DNA from: Acidobacteriota bacterium | GTDB taxonomy: Bacteria > Acidobacteriota > Terriglobia > Terriglobales > SCQP01 | Reading direction: 5' to 3' | NCBI GenBank assembly: GCA_027314025.1 | Contig: DAHVCP010000069.1 | Span: 39,658 to 103,657 of the forward strand | DNA: 64,000 nt | Shown: one piece after another, positions 45,695-56,879 of the stretch | Position numbering within the stretch: the stretch's first letter is position 1 | Layout of the letters: each line of letters opens with the position of its first letter | The notes under the pieces: generated by a model | What the model was told of the DNA's origin: nothing | What the model saw: only the letters and a program-made list of their open reading frames with translations | The model's database searches: none | Program-made: the position numbers and the translations under genes

Positions 45695-47905
<2,211 letters not shown>

Positions 47906-47928
47906 GCGACGTTCGCGCCGCCGCGCGG

Positions 47929-48240
47929 CTATTTCTTCTTAGCGAGGACGGTTCGTTTGGCGGCCTTCTTGTCCGCCTTGTCCGCCTTTTTGCCCAGCTT
48001 GCCGCCGGCGATGCGCAAATAATCCCCGACCGTGCGGCAATCCTCCCACTCCTCTTCGCTGAACTCCCGCGCGCCCAGCATTTCCTCGGCGCATAGGAGC
48101 AACTCGGCCACGTCAATGTCATCCAAACCATGGTCTTCCAACAGGGAGGATTCCGGAGTCAGCTCCGCCTCTTCGATCGCCATTTCCTCGGCGATCAGGT
48201 GGGTCAGCTTGGTATTTACGGCTTCCAACGACTTCGGCAT
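47929..48240 (-). CDS. Acyl-carrier-protein-like protein lacking the carrier Ser
   Basis: 103 aa. The start at 48240 gives MPKSLEAVNTKLTHLIAEEM, and the acidic four-helix pattern (ESSLLEDHGLDDIDVAELLL, then FSEEEWEDCRTVGDYLRI) aligns with ACP. Where ACP has the phosphopantetheine Ser in DSL, this reads D40-D41-I, so the Ser is Asp. A basic tail (KKADKADKKAAKRTVLAKKK, residues 84-103) is not found in standard ACPs. It could be a structural or regulatory ACP mimic; it cannot carry a prosthetic group at this site. It is convergent with the kinase gene, 23 bp apart. Confidence 0.65.
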   Translation of the reverse strand: MPKSLEAVNTKLTHLIAEEMAIEEAELTPESSLLEDHGLDDIDVAELLLCAEEMLGAREFSEEEWEDCRTVGDYLRIAGGKLGKKADKADKKAAKRTVLAKKK

Positions 48241-48342
48241 GGCTTCAGAATAGCAGGGAAACGTGGAACGTGAGAAAAAGTACAGAGCTGGCGTTTCCCT
48301 ACGGAACCCTGCGCCGGGTCCCGAAGGCAACGTAGCTTTCAA

Positions 48343-48674
48343 GCAACAGCGGGCCGATAGGGGTTGCCGCCGGGGGCATTCACCCGAATGTGGGCGTCAC
48401 CGACAATTCTGACGGTCGAGCGGTTGGCCTCCCGTGCCGTTGCGCCGCCGATCAGGCTGTCCCAGGCATCAGCGCAGTGGGCCATTCGGCGGGAGTTCCC
48501 GCGACGCGCGCTGCAACCAGCGCTCCGTGCCGTGGCCTTCGAGCGACGGCGATGGAATTGCAGAGTTGTGAATGGTTGCCGTCCTGGTGGGAGAAACCGG
48601 GAGCAGGCGCCAATAGTCGCGAGCGGCGGAGTGAACCAGCTCCGCCGCCGGCCGCGGCCTGGCGGGAGGAATGT
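48343..48674. other. Intergenic stretch with no recognised feature
   Basis: The 332 bp between the frame upstream of the ACP-like gene and the BON-domain gene hold no supported gene. Short open frames there lack ribosome sites and similarity. The only feature seen is the ribosome site GGAGGA (48665-48670) of the following gene. Confidence 0.5.
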
Positions 48675-49442
48675 ATGCGATTCCAACGAATTCGGTCCAT
48701 GGGTTTGACGGCGGTGCTGGTAGCGGCGCTGAGCGCGACGGGCCTTGCGGCGCCCCAGGCCAATAACGGTACGGCTTCCGATCAGCAAATTGAGGCCACG
48801 CTGCGGCAGGAGTTCGCGGCCAAGAGCGCCTTGCGCGAGGTGACGGTGGCGGTTCGCGGCGGCGTGGCGACGCTGGCGGGCAGCGTGCCGGATTATCGGG
48901 CCTGGCTGGAGGCGAATCATAAGGCGCGGCAGGTTCGCGGCGTGATCGGCGTCGTTGACCAATTGCGCGTGAACGCGACCAGCGTGCCGGATGCGCAACT
49001 GCAACGTCTGCTGGCGCAGCGGCTGGAGTACGACCGCATCGGCATGGGGCAGATCTTCAACAACCTGACCCTGGAAGTGCGTGACGGCATGGTGGTGGTG
49101 GGCGGCCAGGTGGCGAGCTACGCCGACCGAGATTCGGCGCTGGATATCATTGCCGACACGCCGGGCGTGCGGGGCGTCCAGGATCGCATCACCGTGGCTC
49201 CCACCTCCATCAACGACGACCGGATTCGTTTCCTGGCGGCGAGGGCCATTTACAGCAACCCCACGCTGCTGAAATATCGGATTGATCCGGCCCACCCCAT
49301 TCGGATCGTGGTCGCCAATGGGCGGATCCGGCTGGAGGGCGTCGTGAACTCGCAGTTGGATAAGACCGTGGCCGGCAACGCCGCTCGATCGGTTCCCGGC
49401 GTTTTCGGCGTACAAAACAATTTGGTTGTGGCCAAAAATTAG
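48675..49442 (+). CDS. Periplasmic protein with three BON domains
   Basis: 255 aa exported protein. A signal peptide (MGLTAVLVAALSATGLAAPQ) is followed by three BON-like units (about 35-95 DQQIEATLRQEFAAKSAL; 105-165 DAQLQRLLAQRLEYDRIG ... EVRDGMVVVGGQVASYAD; 175-255 DDRIRFLAARAIYSN ... PIRIVVANGRIRLEGVVNSQ). BON domains bind lipids or help envelope integrity in OsmY-like proteins. GGAGGA sits at 48665-48670 before the ATG at 48675, while an overlapping ATG at 48671 is out of frame. No partner gene is recognised nearby. Confidence 0.87.
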   Translation: MRFQRIRSMGLTAVLVAALSATGLAAPQANNGTASDQQIEATLRQEFAAKSALREVTVAVRGGVATLAGSVPDYRAWLEANHKARQVRGVIGVVDQLRVNATSVPDAQLQRLLAQRLEYDRIGMGQIFNNLTLEVRDGMVVVGGQVASYADRDSALDIIADTPGVRGVQDRITVAPTSINDDRIRFLAARAIYSNPTLLKYRIDPAHPIRIVVANGRIRLEGVVNSQLDKTVAGNAARSVPGVFGVQNNLVVAKN

Positions 49443-49690
49443 GGGCCGCCAGCCAGCGCGTGACCGATGCGCAGGCGGAAGCGCCGAAACGCGGCCTGAG
49501 CGGACGAGGCGGGCATCCGCAGCTACAGAGTGTCTGGGGAAGGCTCCAGCCACGGTGGGTTCAGCCATGACGTCAGAACCCACCACTGGCGTCCCGCTCC
49601 TGCTTGCGCCAGTGCTCGCCGGGACGCGGGTGCCCAGGCTGCGTCATCGCGGGGGACTTGAGCGCCTGCGGCATTCGTTAGACTGGCAGC

Positions 49691-51706
49691 ATGCCTGGCA
49701 ACCCGTCCCCCTCCGCGCCGCGCCCGCCGGCCACGCTGCGGGCATTCTTTAGCCGGGGCGGGGCGTTGGCCCGGGCGCTGGGAAATTATGAATACCGCTC
49801 CGGGCAATGGGAGATGGCCGAGGCGGTGGAGCGGGCGCTGGCGGAACGGCGGCACCTGCTGGTGGAGGCGGGCACGGGCACGGGCAAAACGCTGGCCTAT
49901 TTGGCGCCGGTGCTGGCCAGCGGGCGGCGGGTGCTCATTTCCACCGGGACCAAGAATCTGCAAGACCAGCTAATGCACAAAGACATTCCGTTGCTGGCGC
50001 GAGCCGTCGGACGGGAGCTGAAAGCGGTTTGCCTGAAGGGCCGCAACAACTACGCCTGCCGCGCCAAGATTGCCGACCTGGAACGGCAGCCGGCGCTGCT
50101 GGGATTGGCCGACCTGGACCGTTATCGCCATATCCGCGCCTGGGCGGAAGAAACCGCCACCGGCGACCGGGCGGAGTTGGAGGACTTGCCGGAGGTTTCG
50201 CCGCTGTGGGAACGGCTGAACGCGCGGCGTGACGCCTGCACCGGCTCCAAATGCCGCTGCTTCGACGACTGCTTTCTGACCGCCATGCGGCAGCGGGCGA
50301 TGGAGGCGGATCTGGTGGTCGCCAACCATCATTTGTTTTTCGCCGACCTGGCCATCAAGAGCCGGGATCTACCGGGCGTGCTGCCTCCCTATGAAGCGGT
50401 GGTGCTGGACGAAGCGCATGAACTGGAAGATATCGCCGGGCAGTATTTCGGCGTGGGCCTGAGCAATTTGCAGTTGCAGGATCTGGCCGCCGACGGCGCG
50501 GCGCTGGCCAAGTTCATTGCCGCCGGAAACGGCGAGGTGGCCAATACCGCGGGGCAGGGCTGGCTGCCGGCGCTGCAACATGCGGCGGAAGCCGGCGGCC
50601 ACTTGTTCGCGGCTCTGGCCGCCGACGGCGAAGGGCGGGCGCCGCTGCGCGACCGCGCCGCGTTCGTCGCCGCCCATCGTGCCGTCTTCGAGCGCCTGCG
50701 CGGCGGCTTGGCGGCGGCCGAGGCGGGGATGGAAGCGCTGCGCCCGGCGCCGGAAGAACTGGAGCCGCTGCTGCGCCGGGTGCGAGACACGGCCGCGAAG
50801 GTGGAGTATCTGTTTACCGGCGAGGCGGAAGGGGTGGTCTTTTGGCATGAGCGGCGGGGCCGCGGCGTCTATCTGCAAGCGACGCCCATCGCCGTCGCCG
50901 CTCTGTTGGAGGAACGGCTGTTCGCCGCCACCGACACGGTCATCCTGACCTCCGCGACGCTGGCCATCGAGGGGCGATTCGATTATGTCCGGCAGCGGCT
51001 GGGCGTGCCGCACGGAGGCGAGCGCGTGGTCGTCTCCCCCTTCGACTACGAACAGCAAGCGCTGCTGTACCTGCCCGAGGATCTGCCCGACCCCCGCACG
51101 CCGGAATTCGCCGCGGCGGCGGCCGAGGAGATCGCCGCCATCTTGCAATGCTCGCAGGGCCGCGCCTTCGTGCTGTCCACCAGCTATGAGCAGATGCGCG
51201 AACTGCACCGGCGCCTGGCGCCGCGCCTGCCCTTCGCGACGTTGCTGCAAGGCGAGGCGCCGCGGCATATCCTTTTAGAACGGTTCCGGCAGACGCCCGG
51301 GGCGGTGCTGTTCGCCACCAGCAGCTTTTGGCAAGGCGTGGACGTGCAAGGGGAACAATTGAGCTGCGTGATCGTGGACAAACTGCCATTCGCCGCGCCC
51401 AATGATCCGGTGCTGGAAGCGCGCATCCGCGCGATGCAGGCCGAAGGGCGCAATGCGTTCATGGAACTGCAACTGCCGCAGGCGGTGCTGGCGCTGAAGC
51501 AAGGCTTTGGCCGGCTGATTCGCTCGCGCTCCGACCGCGGCGTGCTGGCGCTGCTGGATGGCCGGGTGTTGCGGCAGCGCTATGGTTCGGTTTTCTTGCA
51601 GAGCCTGCCGCCCTATCGCCGCACGCGGCAATTGTCCGAGGTGAAGGCGTTTTTCGCCGCCGCGCCGGGCCCGGAAGCCCGCGCCGAAAAAGAGGCGCGG
51701 GCATGA
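49691..51706 (+). CDS. dinG: DinG/XPD-family Fe-S helicase
   Basis: 671 aa 5'-3' DNA helicase of superfamily 2. Walker A GTGTGKT is at residues 61-67. The four Cys of the Fe-S domain are C123, C183, C188 and C194, with a fifth Cys at 190. The DEAH box is VLDEAHELEDI, motif III lies in VILTSATLAIEGRF, and the late motifs in SFWQGVDVQGEQLSCVIVDKLPF and LKQGFGRLIRSRSDRG. All helicase motifs look intact. It starts an operon: its stop overlaps the heptose kinase start by 4 bp. TAGACT (49679-49684) ends 6 nt before the ATG, with TTGAGC 15 bp further up. Confidence 0.92.
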   Translation: MPGNPSPSAPRPPATLRAFFSRGGALARALGNYEYRSGQWEMAEAVERALAERRHLLVEAGTGTGKTLAYLAPVLASGRRVLISTGTKNLQDQLMHKDIPLLARAVGRELKAVCLKGRNNYACRAKIADLERQPALLGLADLDRYRHIRAWAEETATGDRAELEDLPEVSPLWERLNARRDACTGSKCRCFDDCFLTAMRQRAMEADLVVANHHLFFADLAIKSRDLPGVLPPYEAVVLDEAHELEDIAGQYFGVGLSNLQLQDLAADGAALAKFIAAGNGEVANTAGQGWLPALQHAAEAGGHLFAALAADGEGRAPLRDRAAFVAAHRAVFERLRGGLAAAEAGMEALRPAPEELEPLLRRVRDTAAKVEYLFTGEAEGVVFWHERRGRGVYLQATPIAVAALLEERLFAATDTVILTSATLAIEGRFDYVRQRLGVPHGGERVVVSPFDYEQQALLYLPEDLPDPRTPEFAAAAAEEIAAILQCSQGRAFVLSTSYEQMRELHRRLAPRLPFATLLQGEAPRHILLERFRQTPGAVLFATSSFWQGVDVQGEQLSCVIVDKLPFAAPNDPVLEARIRAMQAEGRNAFMELQLPQAVLALKQGFGRLIRSRSDRGVLALLDGRVLRQRYGSVFLQSLPPYRRTRQLSEVKAFFAAAPGPEARAEKEARA

Positions 51707-52785
51707 GCGGCGCGGGGAAGGGCGGAACGCGGAGCGCCGCGGCGGGACATGGCCTGGCGCGGATTCTGGCGCGGGCGCAAGGCCGGCGGATCGCGGTTTG
51801 CGGTGACGTGATGTTGGATCACTTTCTGTGGGGCGATGCGACGCGCATCTCCCCGGAGGCGCCGGTTCCGGTAATTTTGCTGGAACGGGAAAGCGACACG
51901 CTGGGCGGCGCCGCCAACGTGGCGCTGAACATCGCCGCGCTCGGCGGCCGCGCCGCCATCTTCGGTTTTGTCGGCGACGACGCGGCCGGGGCGCGGGTGC
52001 GGGAACTGCTCACCGCCGCCGGCGTGGACACCGGCGGGCTGCTGATCGCGGCGGGCCGGGCCACGACCGTGAAGCAGCGGGTCTTCGCGCGCAACAAGCA
52101 TGTGGTGCGCATTGACCGCGAACAGACTCTGCCGCTGGATGGCGCCGGCCGCCGGCGGCTGCTCGCCGCCTTCGCCGCCGCCGCCGCCGACGGCGGTTTC
52201 GCGGCGGCGGTGGTCTCCGATTACGGCAAAGGAGCGGTCACGCCGGAGCTATGGCGAGGCTGGATGGCGGTCGCGCGGCGCTGGCGGCTGCCGGTCTGCG
52301 CCGATCCGAAATCGAACCAAATGCGCTACGCTGGCGCCACGATGCTGAAGCCCAACACCCGCGAACTGGGCCACCTGACGGGCCTGCCGGTCGAGGATGA
52401 AGCCGCCATCGCCCGTGCCGCGGCCCGCGCGCTGCGGCGGCATGCCTGCCAATCCTTGCTGGTGACGCGCGGCGGCGAGGGCATGCTGCTGTTCACCGCC
52501 GGGCGCATGACCCGCATTTCCAGCGCCGCCATTCAAGTCGCCGATGTCACCGGCGCGGGCGATACGGTGGCCGCGGCGCTGGCCCTGGCGCTGGCGGTCG
52601 GCGCACCGCCGGCGGCGGCGGCGAGACTGGCCAATGCCGCCGCCGCCGTGGTGGTCGCCAAGCCCGGCACCGCCGTGGCCACCGCCGCCGAGGTGCGGGC
52701 GGCCGCCGGCTCTCTGTCGAACCCGCCCAGCGGCGGCAGGCGGCGAACGGGAAAGCCGCCAGCGGCGGCACGGAGGCGACGATGA
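51703..52785 (+). CDS. hldA: D-glycero-beta-D-manno-heptose-7-phosphate kinase (HldE kinase domain)
   Basis: 360 aa PfkB-family sugar kinase. It phosphorylates heptose-7-phosphate at C1 for the LPS core. Blocks are VCGDVMLDHFLWGDATRISP, LGGAANVALNIAALGG, SDYGKGAVT and the catalytic-base motif VTGAGDTVAAALALALAVG. The adenylyltransferase half of bifunctional HldE is absent, so this is the separate kinase form. The N-terminal ~15 residues and the Arg-rich C-terminal ~25 residues are low complexity. It is coupled to dinG and hldD by ATGA overlaps on both sides. Confidence 0.92.
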   Translation: MSGAGKGGTRSAAAGHGLARILARAQGRRIAVCGDVMLDHFLWGDATRISPEAPVPVILLERESDTLGGAANVALNIAALGGRAAIFGFVGDDAAGARVRELLTAAGVDTGGLLIAAGRATTVKQRVFARNKHVVRIDREQTLPLDGAGRRRLLAAFAAAAADGGFAAAVVSDYGKGAVTPELWRGWMAVARRWRLPVCADPKSNQMRYAGATMLKPNTRELGHLTGLPVEDEAAIARAAARALRRHACQSLLVTRGGEGMLLFTAGRMTRISSAAIQVADVTGAGDTVAAALALALAVGAPPAAAARLANAAAAVVVAKPGTAVATAAEVRAAAGSLSNPPSGGRRRTGKPPAAARRRR

Positions 52786-53861
52786 TCGTCATTACCGGAG
52801 CCGCGGGATTTGTGGGCAGCGCCTTGGCCTGGCATTTCAACCGGTTGGGCCGCACGGATTTGTGGCTGGTGGATGAGCTGGGGCGAGACCAGAAGTATGC
52901 CAACCTGGCCGGGCTGGATTTCTGCGACTACGCGGAGAAAGGCGAATTCCTGGAGCGCCTGGCGGCCGGGCCGGTGCCGCAGGTGGAGGCGGTGTTTCAC
53001 CTGGGCGCCTGCTCCTCGACCACCGAGAGCAACGCCAGCTACCTAATGCGCAACAATTTCGCCTATACGCGGGCGCTGGCCAAATGGTGCCTGGCGCGCG
53101 GCGTGCGGATGGTTTACGCCTCCAGCGCCGCGACGTACGGCAACGGCGAACATGGCTATAGCGAAGACTCCGCTTTGCTGCCGCGGCTACAGCCGCTCAA
53201 CGCCTACGCGATGTCCAAACATGCCTTCGACCTGTGGGCTTGGCATGCGGGCGCGCTGGATAAAATCGCCGGACTGAAATATTTCAACGTCTTCGGCCCC
53301 AACGAATACCACAAGGGAGAGATGCGCAGCATGGCGCTGCGCGCCTTCGAGCAGATCCAAAACCTGGGGCGCGTGCGGCTGTTCCGCTCCGAGCGCGCGG
53401 AATTCGGTGACGGCGAGCAGGAGCGGGACTTCATCTACGTCAAGGACGCGGTGGCGATGACCGCATGGTTCCTGGATCACCCGGAAGCCAACGGCATTTT
53501 CAACGTCGGCTCCGGACGGGCGCGAACCTGGAACGATCTGGCGCGGGCAGCGTTTGCCGCCTTGGGCCGGCGGCCGGCACGGGTGGAATATTTTTCCATG
53601 CCGGCGGAGTTGCGCGACAAGTACCAATATTCCACCACGGCGGAGATGCGCCGCCTGGCCGCCGCCGGCGGGCCCGCAACGCGCTGGACGCTGGAGACCG
53701 CCGTGGCCGATTACTTCCAAAACTATCTCTGGCCGGGGCATCGCCGCCTGACCGAGGTGCGGGAAGCCGAACCACCGCCGCTGCCTGCCGCGGTTCCGGT
53801 CGGGCCCGCAGTGCAGCGCGCGGCCCAGCCCGCCGAACCGCGCGCCACCGAGCAGGAATAG
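52782..53861 (+). CDS. hldD: ADP-L-glycero-D-manno-heptose-6-epimerase
   Basis: 359 aa NAD(P)-dependent extended SDR that makes ADP-L-glycero-heptose for the LPS core. The N-terminal motif is ITGAAGFVGSALAWHF. The signature HLGACSSTTESNASYLMRNN and the catalytic YxxxK in LNAYAMSKHAFD are intact, as are FNVFGPNEYHKGEMRSM and EQERDFIYVKDA. The last ~35 residues are Pro/Ala-rich and extra. It shares an ATGA overlap with the kinase gene. With lpxD at 14 kb it shows that the organism makes a heptose-containing LPS. Confidence 0.95.
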   Translation: MIVITGAAGFVGSALAWHFNRLGRTDLWLVDELGRDQKYANLAGLDFCDYAEKGEFLERLAAGPVPQVEAVFHLGACSSTTESNASYLMRNNFAYTRALAKWCLARGVRMVYASSAATYGNGEHGYSEDSALLPRLQPLNAYAMSKHAFDLWAWHAGALDKIAGLKYFNVFGPNEYHKGEMRSMALRAFEQIQNLGRVRLFRSERAEFGDGEQERDFIYVKDAVAMTAWFLDHPEANGIFNVGSGRARTWNDLARAAFAALGRRPARVEYFSMPAELRDKYQYSTTAEMRRLAAAGGPATRWTLETAVADYFQNYLWPGHRRLTEVREAEPPPLPAAVPVGPAVQRAAQPAEPRATEQE

Positions 53862-53996
53862 GCCGGGTACACCCGCAGCCGGGATGCGGACGAGGCCGTC
53901 CGCGCCCCAGGCGCCAATGAGCTCCGGTGAACCCCGGGAACGAGGGCGGTGCGCCGAGATGGCTGCGGAATGGCCGGCTGAGCGGCGGACGGATGG

Positions 53997-54986
53997 CTAG
54001 TGGGCGGCGGCGCCGGCGCCGCTGGCTGCCGCCTGAAAGGGCAGATAGGCCGCCCCGAGCAGGCCCGCCTCGGCTCCCAACTTGCTGGGCTCGATGCGGG
54101 TCTGGGTGGCGCGATAGACGACCGAACGCTTTTGCACTTCATCCATCAGATGCGCTTCAAAGGCGTCCCAACCGCGGGCCACGCCGCCGGCCAGAACGTA
54201 GAGCGGGAGGTTGAAAATATTAACGAGGTTGCCGATGGCCACGCCCAGCGAGCGGCCGACCAATTCGAAGATCTCCCGGGCCACCCGGTCGCCCTGCTGG
54301 GCGGTGATATAGATGATCTCGGCGGTCAGCTCGCCGACCTCTTCCGCCGCGCGGCGCAGCGCGGGCGATCGGCCAACGTTGATAGCCGCATGGGCCATGC
54401 GTAAAATCGCCGTCGCCGAGGCGTAGGCTTCGATGCAGCCGAGGTTGCCGCATCCGCACAGGGCGCCATTGGGGTCAATGGTCATGTGGCCCAACTCGCC
54501 GCCCATGCCATCCTGGCCATGCCAAATCTTGCCGTCCAGGATGATGCCGCCACCAATGCCGGTGCCGAGGGTCAGAATGCAGAGGCCGGAGACTTCCTTG
54601 CCGGCGCCAACCCAATGCTCGCCCAGGGCGGCGGCGTTGGCATCGTTTTCGAGAATCACCGGCGCCTTGAGCAGGCGCTCGATGTCATCGCGCACGGGGA
54701 ATTCGTTCCAGCCGGGCAAATTGGGCGACTGCCGGATCATCCCCGTGGCCAGGTTGATGACGCCGGGCACGCCGATGCCGATACCCGCCAAGCTCGCGCC
54801 CCGCATTCGCCCTTGCAGATCGCGGATCGCCCCGACCATGTCGGCGATCACCCGCTCCCGCCCTTCCTTGACTTCGGTGTCCAGGGCGATCTTTTCCAGC
54901 AGTTCGCCTTGCGGGCTGACGGCGGCGATGCGCAGGTTGGTCCCGCCCAAATCCACACCGATGCTGAACGCTTTGGCTTGGCTCAT
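53997..54986 (-). CDS. ROK-family sugar kinase (glucokinase-like)
   Basis: 329 aa cytosolic kinase. The phosphate-1 motif IGVDLGGTNLRIAAVS is at about residues 9-24. LTLGTGIGGGIILDGKIW is the phosphate-2 block, and ENDANAAALGEHWVGAG holds the catalytic Asp. The ROK zinc signature is CGCGNLGCIEAYAS, with His supplied by GGELGHMTID. It has no DNA-binding domain, so it is an enzyme rather than a repressor; glucose is the likely substrate, but N-acetyl-mannosamine or fructose cannot be excluded. It is divergent from the APC permease gene with 278 bp between starts. Confidence 0.9.
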   Translation of the reverse strand: MSQAKAFSIGVDLGGTNLRIAAVSPQGELLEKIALDTEVKEGRERVIADMVGAIRDLQGRMRGASLAGIGIGVPGVINLATGMIRQSPNLPGWNEFPVRDDIERLLKAPVILENDANAAALGEHWVGAGKEVSGLCILTLGTGIGGGIILDGKIWHGQDGMGGELGHMTIDPNGALCGCGNLGCIEAYASATAILRMAHAAINVGRSPALRRAAEEVGELTAEIIYITAQQGDRVAREIFELVGRSLGVAIGNLVNIFNLPLYVLAGGVARGWDAFEAHLMDEVQKRSVVYRATQTRIEPSKLGAEAGLLGAAYLPFQAAASGAGAAAH

Positions 54987-55082
54987 GGCAATCCGATTTT
55001 ACCCTGCCGTTCGGGTTGCGCCGTTGCCGCGCCGCTACGGCGAGCGAAGCGGGTGGCCGGCAGGCGCCGTGGGGCGGGACGG

Positions 55083-55119
55083 CTGCGGGCTGAAGCCCGC
55101 AGCGCACAGGCTGAAGCCT
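55083..55119. repeat. Paired REP-like hairpins between divergent genes
   Basis: CTGCGGGCT-GA-AGCCCGCAG (55083-55102) is a perfect 9-bp stem with a 2-nt GA loop. AGGCT-GA-AGCCT (55108-55119) is a second stem with the same loop five bases later. The core GGGCTGAAGCCC is a palindrome often found in short interspersed repeats of GC-rich bacteria. It lies between the divergent ROK kinase and permease genes. Confidence 0.6.
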
Positions 55120-55264
55120 ATTCCACGGGCCCGGCCCGGCCGCACGCAGCGCCAGCGCAGGCAAGCCGGAGGCATACCCCACAACCTGACAGGCGGCGGA
55201 AGCATTGGCGCGCGGCGAATGCCGGTAGCCAAGCGCGGCCCCGTGCCCCTACAATAGCGCCACG

Positions 55265-56692
55265 ATGCCCGAAACCGCCGGCGGTCCCACCACCTCCACC
55301 ACCTCATCCTCATCCGGCGGTTTGGTCAAGAGCCTGTCGCTATTGCAGGCCTCCGCCTTCAACATGTCCAACATGGTGGGGATCGGCGTGTTCCTCACCG
55401 TGCCGATGATCCTGAATGCCTTGCCCGGACCACAGGCGCTGCTGGGCTGGCTGGCGGGGGCGTTTCTCGCCATCTGCGACGGGATGATCTGGTGCGAGCT
55501 GGGCGCGGCAATGCCCGGTTCCGGTGGGTCCTATCTTTATTTGCGGGAGACGTTCGGGCCGCGGCGCTGGGGCCGGCTGATGGCGTTCTTGTTCATTTGG
55601 CAGTTCATTCTCAGCGGCCCGCTGGAGATCGCCTCGGGCAGCATCGGCTTCGCGGATTATTCGCGCTATTTCTTTCCGCACATGGCCTTCCTGTGGCACG
55701 GGCTGCTGGCGGCCGGGATGGCGCTGCTGGCGCTGGTGCTTGCGTATCGCAAGATTCAGAGCGTGGGCAAAATCACCGTCGTGCTGTGGGCGGGGATGAT
55801 GATCACGGTGGGGATGACCATTGTGGCCGGCGCTACGCATTTTTCCGCGCATCAGGCGTTTCACACCGGGCAGCCGTTCCATTGGAACGGCGCCGGCATG
55901 ATGGCGCTGGGCGCGGCGATGGCGTTCGTCATCTACGACTTCCTTGGCTACTACGTGGTCTGCTACATGGGCGAGGAAGTGCAGAATCCCCAGAAGACCA
56001 TTCCCGGCTCGATCATCATTTCGGTGCTGGGCGTCACGGTGCTGTATTTCGCCATTCACCTGGCGATTACCGGCGTGCTGGGCGTGACCGCCGCGCGGCA
56101 CAGCGCCTATGTGGCGTCCACCTTCATGGAGCATGTGTGGGGCGCGCATGCGGCCGCGCTGCTGACCGTGCTGATCCTGTGGACCAGCTTCGCCTCGGTC
56201 TTCGCGCTGATGCTGGGCTATTCCCGCATTCCCTACGCGGCGGCGCAGGACGGCTATTTCTTCCGCGCCTTCAAACACGTCCACCCCAAGGGACAGTTCC
56301 CGGATTTGTCGCTGCTGGTGCTGGGCGCGGTGACCATTGCGGTCAGCTTCGTGCCGCTGGCGGCGGAGATCGCCATCTTGCTGACCTCGCGCATTCTGAT
56401 TCAGTTCATCGCGCAAGGGTTCGGCGTGTTTCTGCTGCACAAACGATTTCCGCCGAACAAGCGGCCGTTCCGCATGTGGCTGTATCCGATTCCCGTGCTG
56501 CTGGCCATGGCGGGGTGGGTCTATGTCTTCACGGCGTCGGGCAGCACGACATTCGGCGGGGTGACGCATTCCAATATGTTTTGGGGCGTGATCAGCCTGG
56601 TCGCGGGCATCCCGGTGTTTTTTGTCTGGGCTTGGCGCATGCGCTTCTGGCCATTTGAGCGGCGCGGCGGCGCGGCGGCGAGCGAAACATAG
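55265..56692 (+). CDS. APC-superfamily amino acid/polyamine permease
   Basis: 475 aa inner-membrane transporter with about 12 helices. The N-terminal Ser/Thr stretch precedes LQASAFNMSNMVGIGVFLTV, the unwound first helix with GIG that binds substrate in the LeuT fold. Helix 6 reads ALGAAMAFVIYDFLGYYVVC, and helix 8-10 blocks include LGYSRIPYAAAQDGYFFRAF. The family is well supported; the substrate is not. TACAAT (55250-55255) ends 9 nt before the ATG with no ribosome site, so translation may be leaderless. Confidence 0.87.
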   Translation: MPETAGGPTTSTTSSSSGGLVKSLSLLQASAFNMSNMVGIGVFLTVPMILNALPGPQALLGWLAGAFLAICDGMIWCELGAAMPGSGGSYLYLRETFGPRRWGRLMAFLFIWQFILSGPLEIASGSIGFADYSRYFFPHMAFLWHGLLAAGMALLALVLAYRKIQSVGKITVVLWAGMMITVGMTIVAGATHFSAHQAFHTGQPFHWNGAGMMALGAAMAFVIYDFLGYYVVCYMGEEVQNPQKTIPGSIIISVLGVTVLYFAIHLAITGVLGVTAARHSAYVASTFMEHVWGAHAAALLTVLILWTSFASVFALMLGYSRIPYAAAQDGYFFRAFKHVHPKGQFPDLSLLVLGAVTIAVSFVPLAAEIAILLTSRILIQFIAQGFGVFLLHKRFPPNKRPFRMWLYPIPVLLAMAGWVYVFTASGSTTFGGVTHSNMFWGVISLVAGIPVFFVWAWRMRFWPFERRGGAAASET

Positions 56693-56773
56693 GGCGGCGG
56701 GAAAATCTTCAAGTGATACTTGAGCTGCGCCGCGTGGCGGCTGGTTGCAATCTGTATTTTCGTGGCCGGGGAT

Positions 56774-56871
56774 AGTAGGGTAGCCGTCCTCGGCCGCCGA
56801 GCGAAGCTGCCGCCCCCGGGCCGGCAAAAGCGGACAGGCGAGGACGCCCATCCCACTTTCTCCGCCGCCAG
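56774..56871. repeat. ~100-bp interspersed repeat, copy A
   Basis: This begins AGTAGGGTAGCCGTCC and ends GACGCCCATCCCAC plus TTTCTCCGCCG, the same elements as copies B and C at 57.36-57.55 kb. It lies on the 3' side of the ferredoxin gene. The copies differ at a few bases, mostly in the middle (GGCCGCCGAGCGAAG here, GGCTGCCGAGCGAAG in B). Confidence 0.8.
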
Positions 56872-56879
56872 CGCAGCAG

